A model generated the notes under the pieces. That model saw only the letters and a program-made list of their open reading frames with translations. It did no database searches and had not been told where the DNA came from. A program made the translations under genes and the position numbers. From NCBI GenBank assembly GCA_030592655.1, contig JAUVIQ010000167.1:1-6844 (forward strand): DNA of 6,844 bases. Direction: 5' to 3'. The stretch is from Planctomycetales bacterium. Lineage in GTDB: Bacteria; Planctomycetota; Phycisphaerae; SM23-33. Every line of letters starts with the position of its first letter. The stretch's first letter is position 1. Of this stretch, positions 1 to 4,356 are shown piece by piece.

Positions 1-2
1 CG

Positions 3-1010
3 ACTCTGATTAAATTACTGAGCTACGAGAACCCGAAATCTTGCTACACAGCCGAGTACGCCCTGCGACGCCTCACGGGAAAGAACTTCGGTTATAGATC
101 CAATGACAAGCCGGCAAAGCGGGCGAAGGCCATCGAAAGGTGGCAACAATGGTGGCAGAAGAACCAGGCAAGTTTTACCTTCAGCAAAAAGCTAGACCAG
201 TTCGGTATATTAATATGCGACGAAACAGGCAGAAAACTGACCGCTGTTTCCACTGACGGGCATGTCTTCTGGTCCCGGAAATTCAAACGGCTTTTCATTT
301 GTGCCACGGGATTGCCCAACGGGAACTATCTCGTCGGGTTCGACAAGGGCCCAAAAAATGTCGTGGAATACGACCGTGCAGGCAAGGAAGTCTGGAATAA
401 CGAAAAGGCCGGACTGGGCAAAAAGGCGACCTACGACGTTCAGCGTCTGGCCAACGGAAACACGCTGATAGCCTATACGCACGAAGGATACGTCTCGGAA
501 ATCACCCCCGCAGGCAAAGTCGTTTGGCAAAAGAAGAACCTGAAAATGCCCGTCGCCGCCCAACGACTGGACAATGGGAACACGTTTATTTCAGAACTCA
601 ATCGGGGCCGCATCATCGAGGTTGACCGCAAGGGAAAAATCGTCTGGAGCAGGATCGGTTTGCGAGGCCTGTACGACGCCGCCAAACTGGCCAACGGGAA
701 TGTGCTGATAGCCGAGTCCAGCGCCAGACGGGTAATCGAGGTGAACGTAGCCGAAGAAATCGTCTGGCAGTGTAATTGTACAAATGGTGCAACGAGTGTC
801 TGTCGCCTGCCGGACGGGACAACCGCCATCAGGGTCAGAGGCCGGGGCGTCATCCTGGTTGACCGAAACGGCAGGAAGATATACCAACTGGTCGAAGACA
901 AAGGTTCCATCGGCAGGATTCGCGTGGTCCCAGTGGCGGTGTTGAAACAGAAGCAACCAACCACCAACACTAAACCGGCTAATATCCCGCTCCCTGCCGG
1001 TCGCGGCTAG
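3..1010 (+). CDS. HEAT-like/beta-propeller repeat protein, 5'-truncated
   Basis: The frame is open from the left edge to TAG at 1008-1010, giving 335 visible residues. It has no in-frame ATG before the propeller, so the true start lies outside the window; the TTG at 312 falls inside a repeat and is not a credible start. Residues about 15-55 resemble the helical end of HEAT-type planctomycete proteins (YALRRLTGKNFGY, then a Trp-rich IERWQQWWQKN). Residues about 66-300 form a beta-propeller: the motif L-x-N/D-G-N/T recurs at residues 104, 149, 189, 229 and 269. Each repeat is about 40 residues long and ends in a V/I-E-V/Y-D-x-x-G-K-x-V-W strand. This pattern is typical of PQQ-like and arylsulfotransferase-like propellers. 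A Pro/Thr-rich tail follows. Such proteins usually act as scaffolds or in the envelope; no catalytic residues are assignable and the substrate is unknown. The gene converges on nfi with overlapping stops. Repeat fold confidence is high; specific function is not known. Confidence 0.85.
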   Translation, partial: TLIKLLSYENPKSCYTAEYALRRLTGKNFGYRSNDKPAKRAKAIERWQQWWQKNQASFTFSKKLDQFGILICDETGRKLTAVSTDGHVFWSRKFKRLFICATGLPNGNYLVGFDKGPKNVVEYDRAGKEVWNNEKAGLGKKATYDVQRLANGNTLIAYTHEGYVSEITPAGKVVWQKKNLKMPVAAQRLDNGNTFISELNRGRIIEVDRKGKIVWSRIGLRGLYDAAKLANGNVLIAESSARRVIEVNVAEEIVWQCNCTNGATSVCRLPDGTTAIRVRGRGVILVDRNGRKIYQLVEDKGSIGRIRVVPVAVLKQKQPTTNTKPANIPLPAGRG

Positions 1011-1016
1011 CCGCGA
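1001..1016. other. 16-bp perfect palindrome holding two overlapping stop codons
   Basis: TCGCGGCTAGCCGCGA is identical to its reverse complement. Its central CTAG carries the stop of the propeller gene (TAG at 1008-1010, plus strand) and the stop of nfi (minus-strand TAG, 1009-1007). As RNA it could fold into a 6-bp GC-rich stem with a CTAG loop on either strand. No T-run follows in either direction, so it is not a canonical intrinsic terminator. It could still act as a weak bidirectional terminator or 3'-end protector. The palindrome is seen directly; the role is inference. Confidence 0.6.
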
Positions 1017-1696
1017 GTGGAAACGAGCGGGCGATCTTTCCGCGCGAGGGATGTTACCAGCATATGCGCTTGCCGGACGGGTTCAGCGAGGCGGAATTTT
1101 CTGGCGCAGCGGAGCGTCCAGCGAACGGCGTCGTCCAGCGTCGCGCGGTGTCCGACGGAAACGTATAACGGCTTGACGGAAGTCCGCGTCCGCAGGACTG
1201 CGCCGATAATCTCGCCCTTGTGCCGCAATTGCACCCGGCAGCGGCGGTTATTCCCGACGGGTCTGTGCCGGCCGCAGAGCCGACTCTTGGCTGTCCCTAT
1301 CGTCGGTAAATCAAGCCAGAGTCCCACGTGGCAGGCCAGGCCAAGCCTGCGGGGATGCGCCAATCCCTGCCCGTCGCACATCAGCAGGTCAGGCCGATTC
1401 GGCAGACGCTTGACGGCGGCGATAACGGCAGGAGCCTCGCGAAAACTCAACAGACCCGGCACATAGGGGAATCGGCATGGCTGCTCAACATTGGCCGATG
1501 CGATGACCTCCAGTGTGGAAGCGTCGCACAGAACAGCAACAGCCACTATCCGCTTCCCACCGGCGGCGAACGCGCAATCCGTCCCCGCTATCGTCCGCAC
1601 CTGTCCGGAGATGCGTTCGATACGCACTCGCGCCGCCAATTCACGCTGAAGCGCAATTGCCCGGCGAGGCGAAATGTCCCAACGATGACGAAGCAT
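1007..1696 (-). CDS. nfi: Endonuclease V (deoxyinosine 3'-endonuclease)
   Basis: Endonuclease V nicks DNA (and in some members RNA) one nucleotide 3' of deoxyinosine, starting repair of deaminated adenine; it is a cytoplasmic, Mg-dependent RNase H-fold enzyme. From ATG 1696 the protein is 229 residues, close to the 223 of E. coli Nfi. Family landmarks are all present: GTD with D40 (metal ligand), the wedge motif PYVPGLLSFRE with Y78 and catalytic E87, DGQGLAHPRRLG with D108, PTIGTAKSRLCG with K137, and H211 near the C-terminus. Open frame continues upstream to an ATG at 1792, but those 32 residues (NWKL/GNWKLK type) are translation of the adjacent inverted repeat, so 1696 is preferred. Ribosome binding is weak (GGA about 8 nt upstream, repeat-derived). 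It converges with the propeller gene, overlapping by 4 nt, and diverges from rsmA. Identification is secure; the exact start is less so. Confidence 0.93.
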   Translation of the reverse strand: MLRHRWDISPRRAIALQRELAARVRIERISGQVRTIAGTDCAFAAGGKRIVAVAVLCDASTLEVIASANVEQPCRFPYVPGLLSFREAPAVIAAVKRLPNRPDLLMCDGQGLAHPRRLGLACHVGLWLDLPTIGTAKSRLCGRHRPVGNNRRCRVQLRHKGEIIGAVLRTRTSVKPLYVSVGHRATLDDAVRWTLRCARKFRLAEPVRQAHMLVTSLARKDRPLVSTRG

Positions 1697-1799
1697 TTTC
1701 AATTTCCAATTTCCAATTGTCAATTTCCAATTGAACGGAAAAAGCAAACGAGATTTTTTTTCAATTGGAAATTGAAAATCGGCAATTGGCAATTGAAAA
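1696..1799. repeat. Long imperfect inverted repeat (40-nt arms, 24-nt loop)
   Basis: The left arm at 1696-1735 and right arm at 1760-1799 are reverse complements with 4 mismatches in 40 positions, separated by 1736-1759. Each arm is built from short CAATTTCC/CAATTG units, so there is also an inner direct-repeat texture. The unit is far more AT-rich than the flanking genes. It occupies most of the intergenic space between the divergent nfi and rsmA genes. Its left edge coincides with the A of the nfi start codon, and its right arm contains TTGAAA, a candidate -35 for rsmA. Translation of such repeats gives NWKL/GNWKL-like peptides that extend gene models falsely. It could be a non-autonomous mobile repeat, or a hairpin in divergent transcripts. 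Whether it is dispersed in the genome cannot be judged from one copy. Confidence 0.8.
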
Positions 1800-1820
1800 G
1801 TAGTTCAGTATTTTTATAGT
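1793..1820 (+). promoter_or_regulatory. Candidate sigma-70 promoter for rsmA
   Basis: TTGAAA at 1793-1798 (5/6 to TTGACA) is followed after 16 nt by TATAGT at 1815-1820 (5/6 to TATAAT). Transcription would start near 1827, leaving only about 13 nt before the ATG at 1840. The -35 lies inside the right arm of the inverted repeat. A second, weaker -10 (TATAGA, 1827-1832, with TTCAGT 17 nt upstream) would place the start at about the ATG itself. Both options imply a leaderless or nearly leaderless message. Prediction by consensus only. Confidence 0.4.
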
Positions 1821-1839
1821 AGCCTGTATAGATTGACTT

Positions 1840-2760
1840 ATGCAAATACTCTCTGAAATTCGGGAAATGCTTTCCGCCGCAGGATTGAGGCCTCGCAAAA
1901 GATTGGGGCAGAATTTTCTCGTCGATGCAAACCTGATGGGCAAAATGCTCGAACTGGCCGACGTTCACAGCGGCAATACCGTCCTTGAAGTCGGACCGGC
2001 CACCGGTTCGCTGACCGAAGAACTTCTGACCCGCGCCGGCAAGGTTGTGGCTGTTGAGGCTGATGCCGGTCTGGCTGGGATTCTTCGCCACCGGCTTGGA
2101 CAGGAAGAGAAGATAGTCATTCTCAACCGCGACGTCCTGGCCGGTAAGCACGAAATCGCACCGGAAGTGCTCGACGCACTGAAGGGCGCAGGGAATGTTC
2201 AACTTGTCGCCAATCTGCCGTACAACATCGCCGTGCCTCTGATAATGAATTGCCTGGTCCTGTCCTGGAAGGCAGGAAAAAAAAGGGGGCAGGAGCCTTT
2301 TTTTTCTCGTCTGACATTTACCGTTCAGCGCGAGGTCGCAGAACGCCTATCGGCCGGTCCCGGAAGCAAGGCGTACGGATCTGTCAGCGTCCTTGTCGCC
2401 CTTCTGACCCGCGCCACAGCCGGAAGAGTGATACCGCCCGAAGCGTTCTGGCCGAGGCCTAAGGTTCATTCTCAAATGCTTCGTCTGGATTTCGACGCCG
2501 ATGCCGCTGATAGGCTCGTCGATGCGAATATGCTTTCGGCGGTGCTTTCTGCGACATTCGGACACCGTCGGAAGAAGATAACATCGGCAGCAAAACGAAC
2601 GGACTTGCCGTTTTCGTCGCGGGATTTCCTCTCGGCACTGGACAAGGCGGGTATCGACCCGTCCGTTCGACCCGAACAGGTATGCCCCAATTCCTTCCTC
2701 GTGCTGGCCAATGCGCTGTCTGATGCTGTTTCCCGTGAACCTCCGAATATGATAGAATAA
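1840..2760 (+). CDS. rsmA: 16S rRNA (adenine1518-N6/adenine1519-N6)-dimethyltransferase
   Basis: RsmA/KsgA uses S-adenosylmethionine to dimethylate two adjacent adenines in the 3'-terminal helix of 16S rRNA late in 30S assembly. The 306 residues carry the family signatures in order: RLGQNFLVD (21-29), SAM motif I LEVGPATGSLTEELL (49-63, with A54 where Gly is usual), acidic ribose ligand E73, NRDVL (96-100, D98), catalytic NLPYNI (125-130), QREVAERL (163-170), GSKAYGSVSVL (175-185), IPPEAFWPRPKVHSQMLRL (198-216), FGHRRKKI (240-247) and RPEQVCPNSF (277-286). Between NLPYNI and QREVAERL it is about 9 residues longer than E. coli or B. subtilis proteins. The extra stretch, about 144-156 (KAGKKRGQEPFFS), is encoded by an A8/T8 palindrome. 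An in-frame TGA at 1834-1836 excludes an upstream start. No Shine-Dalgarno precedes ATG 1840, consistent with leaderless initiation; M10 is a less likely alternative. ksgA is the synonym. Confidence 0.96.
   Translation: MQILSEIREMLSAAGLRPRKRLGQNFLVDANLMGKMLELADVHSGNTVLEVGPATGSLTEELLTRAGKVVAVEADAGLAGILRHRLGQEEKIVILNRDVLAGKHEIAPEVLDALKGAGNVQLVANLPYNIAVPLIMNCLVLSWKAGKKRGQEPFFSRLTFTVQREVAERLSAGPGSKAYGSVSVLVALLTRATAGRVIPPEAFWPRPKVHSQMLRLDFDADAADRLVDANMLSAVLSATFGHRRKKITSAAKRTDLPFSSRDFLSALDKAGIDPSVRPEQVCPNSFLVLANALSDAVSREPPNMIE
2277..2305. repeat. In-frame palindromic element inside rsmA
   Basis: Eight A (2277-2284) plus GG (2285-2286) are exactly complementary to CC (2296-2297) plus eight T (2298-2305), with a 9-nt loop GGGCAGGAG. 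G2276-C2306 extends the stem. It lies in the rsmA reading frame and encodes about KKRGQEPFF within a region where homologues are shorter. Mononucleotide runs of 8 A, 5 G and 8 T so close together are unlike the rest of the gene. The most economical reading is a small palindromic repeat inserted in frame into a surface loop. Indel-prone homopolymers, or a neutral lineage-specific loop, are alternatives. Confidence 0.6.
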
Positions 2761-2775
2761 ATGCGCAGCCCCGCC

Positions 2776-2803
2776 AGGGGTCCTTGGGACATCCCTTTCG
2801 GGA
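2776..2803 (+). other. Two mutually exclusive small hairpins downstream of rsmA
   Basis: AGGG+GTCC (2776-2783) can pair with GGAC+CCCT (2787-2790 and 2793-2796) around TTG with a 2-nt bulge. TCCC (2792-2795) can instead pair with GGGA (2800-2803) around a TTTC loop. The two compete for 2792-2796. No U-tract follows, so a canonical intrinsic terminator is not supported; it may only be a weak 3'-end structure of rsmA. Confidence 0.2.
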
Positions 2804-2831
2804 CTTGTAGTGGGTTTTAGCCCCGTTGGTC

Positions 2832-2872
2832 TTGCTCATTCGACGGTATTGAGGTAAAGTACCGCCCGTACT
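2832..2872 (+). promoter_or_regulatory. Weak candidate promoter with dyads for the TPR gene
   Basis: TTGCTC (2832-2837) and TAAAGT (2855-2860) are 17 nt apart, a 3/6 and 4/6 match to the sigma-70 boxes, predicting a start near 2867. Small dyads cover the -10 region: GGTA-N3-TACC (2853-2863), CGGTA-N11-TACCG (2844-2864) and AGTAC-N5-GTACT (2858-2872). Their clustering at the -10 and start would suit an operator, but each is short enough to be chance. Downstream, AAGGAA at 2885-2890 is a plausible, rather distant ribosome binding site for ATG 2902. Confidence 0.27.
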
Positions 2873-2901
2873 AATGGGAACGAGAAGGAAAGTTGGGATA
2901 G

Positions 2902-4266
2902 ATGACAGACTCTCAAAACAAAGAGACAACAGGAAAAGGCAAAGCGTTTTTCGATCGCGGCGACCAGGTGGCTGAAACGGGTAACTGGGATTTCGCCATC
3001 CAGATGTACCTCGACGGTATCCGACGCGAGCCGGGAAATATCGAACGAGGACACGCTCCGCTGCGCGAAGTGTCGCTGAAGCGCAAGATTCAGGGCGGAA
3101 AACCGGCAGGATTCATAGAGGCAATGAAACGCAAGGGAGGAAAGGAACCCGCCGACGTGCTCGCCAGTACCGAATTCCTCCTCGCCAAAGACCCCGGAAA
3201 CGTCTCGCAAATGGTCGCGGTGCTCAAAGCCGCACGCAACATCGACTATCCCGAAGTTGTCAAGTGGATAGGACATATCCTCTTCGAGGCAATGAGGCAG
3301 GCGAAACGAGCCGATAAACGTATCCTCATTATGATCGCCGAAGCATTCGCCGAAGCGGAAGATTACGCATCGGCCCTTCCGGCGTGCGACATGGCGCTGC
3401 AATTGGACCCGAAGAACGCAGACCTTCAGGAGATGGCCAAGGACCTTTCAGCCAAGGGAACCATCAAGCAGGGACGGTACGACACGGGAGGCTCCTTCGT
3501 CGAAAGCGTCCGCGACTTGGACGGGCAAATGGCGCTGTCGCAACGCGACCACCTCGCCCAGAGTCGGGATTTTCTGGAACAGGAAATCGAAAAGACCCGC
3601 GCCGCCTACGAGGCTTCGCCCGACGAACCCGTAAAAATCAACGCGCTGACCGAGGCGCTGCTGAAGATCGAAGAGGAAGGGTACGAAAACGAGGCAATTG
3701 ACATTCTGGAAAAAGCCTACGCGGACTTAGGGGAGTATCGCTACAAGGTCCGTACCGACGACGTGCGAATCCGCCAGATTCGCCGACGGTACAATAAACT
3801 CAAAACAGACGGACAGCGCGACCAGGCAATGCAACTGGCCCGCGAACTGATGAGCTTCGAACTGGAAGTGTACGCCGAACGCGCCAAAAATTATCCGACG
3901 GACCTGTCGGTGAAATACGAACTGGGACGCCGGCAACTAACCGACGGGAAACTGGACGACGCCATCGCATCGCTCCAGCAGGCCCAGCGAGACCCGAAGC
4001 GGCGAATATCGGCGATGACATACCTCGGACAGGCATTCGAAAAAAAGCAGTGGCACCGCGAAGCCGTCGAAACCTACGAAAAAGCCCTGGAGTCCGAGCC
4101 GCCCGAAGTCCGCGCCAAGGAACTCCACTACAGCCTCGCCAAGGCGCTCAAGGCTATGGGCGAAAAACAAAAGGCGCTGGACCACTTCTCGACAGTCGCG
4201 CAGATGGACTACAACTTCCGCGACGTGCGCGAACAGGTGGAGGCCCTGCGCAAGGAAATCGAGTAG
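2902..4266 (+). CDS. Tetratricopeptide repeat protein (cytoplasmic)
   Basis: The product is 454 residues with no signal peptide or membrane segment, rich in Lys, Glu, Arg and Ala. TPR-like helical pairs are visible at about 15-48 (ending YLDGIRREPGN), 139-172 (YASALPACDMALQLDPKN), 332-365 (LDDAIASLQQAQRDP), 367-400 (AVETYEKALESEP) and 405-438 (KALDHFSTVAQMDYNF), plus a more divergent pair around 243-276. A non-repeat linker at about 191-218 (GRYDTGGSF followed by VRDLDGQMALSQRD) separates the N- and C-terminal blocks. The stretch from about 215 to 330 is highly charged and could be long helices. TPRs mediate protein-protein contacts; no enzyme domain or partner is identifiable. From memory, similar uncharacterised proteins are common in planctomycetes, but this was not searched. 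ATG 2902 has a purine-rich upstream sequence (AAGGAA, 11 nt away). The gene lies 141 nt after rsmA and 90 nt before the DUF4159 gene on the same strand. Confidence 0.9.
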   Translation: MTDSQNKETTGKGKAFFDRGDQVAETGNWDFAIQMYLDGIRREPGNIERGHAPLREVSLKRKIQGGKPAGFIEAMKRKGGKEPADVLASTEFLLAKDPGNVSQMVAVLKAARNIDYPEVVKWIGHILFEAMRQAKRADKRILIMIAEAFAEAEDYASALPACDMALQLDPKNADLQEMAKDLSAKGTIKQGRYDTGGSFVESVRDLDGQMALSQRDHLAQSRDFLEQEIEKTRAAYEASPDEPVKINALTEALLKIEEEGYENEAIDILEKAYADLGEYRYKVRTDDVRIRQIRRRYNKLKTDGQRDQAMQLARELMSFELEVYAERAKNYPTDLSVKYELGRRQLTDGKLDDAIASLQQAQRDPKRRISAMTYLGQAFEKKQWHREAVETYEKALESEPPEVRAKELHYSLAKALKAMGEKQKALDHFSTVAQMDYNFRDVREQVEALRKEIE

Positions 4267-4290
4267 AAACCCACGCCTTCCCGAACGGTT

Positions 4291-4300
4291 TAATATATTA
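4291..4300 (+). promoter_or_regulatory. AT-rich palindrome, possible -10 region for the DUF4159 gene
   Basis: TAATATATTA is a perfect 10-bp palindrome in the short TPR/DUF4159 spacer, the only AT-rich spot there. TATATT at 4294-4299 matches TATAAT at 5/6, but no good -35 lies 15-18 nt upstream. If it is a -10, transcription starts near 4306, downstream of the ATG at 4303. That agrees with translation starting at 4357 and a leader of about 50 nt. Confidence 0.3.
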
Positions 4301-4344
4301 GCATGACCCTGCAGCGTATCCGGCGAGAAGTCCATCGACAAAAA

Positions 4345-4350
4345 GGAAGG
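4345..4350 (+). promoter_or_regulatory. Ribosome binding site deciding the DUF4159 start
   Basis: GGAAGG lies 6 nt before ATG 4357 and is the best Shine-Dalgarno-like match near any start in the window. No comparable sequence precedes the in-frame ATG 4303. Starting at 4357 puts the signal peptide at the extreme N-terminus. Confidence 0.75.
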
Positions 4351-4356
4351 TGCGGA

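Noticed and set aside
473..970. Minus-strand open frames opposite the propeller gene, and similar antisense frames opposite the TPR and DUF4159 genes
   Set aside because: They lie wholly within well-supported genes, show no family motifs and have low-complexity translations; they are shadows of the coding strand.
312..1010. Propeller gene starting at TTG 312
   Set aside because: The same frame is open to the left edge with coherent protein sequence (HEAT-like tail and an extra blade), and TTG 312 lies inside the L-P-N-G-N repeat motif.
1718..1723. Minus-strand TTGACA as -35 for nfi
   Set aside because: The matching -10 would overlap the start codon at 1696 and put the transcript start inside the gene; it is probably just part of the CAATTG repeat texture.
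1697..1792. Longer endonuclease V model starting at 1792, adding 32 residues (FPFNWKLTIGNWKLK type)
   Set aside because: The extra residues are translation of the AT-rich inverted repeat and have no counterpart in the endonuclease V family; the protein from 1696 is already full length.
2761..2831. Intrinsic terminator after rsmA
   Set aside because: Hairpins are short and no T-run follows them; recorded only as a weak structure.
4303..4356. DUF4159 start at ATG 4303
   Set aside because: It would bury the signal peptide behind 18 basic residues and has no ribosome binding site; ATG 4357 has GGAAGG at ideal spacing.
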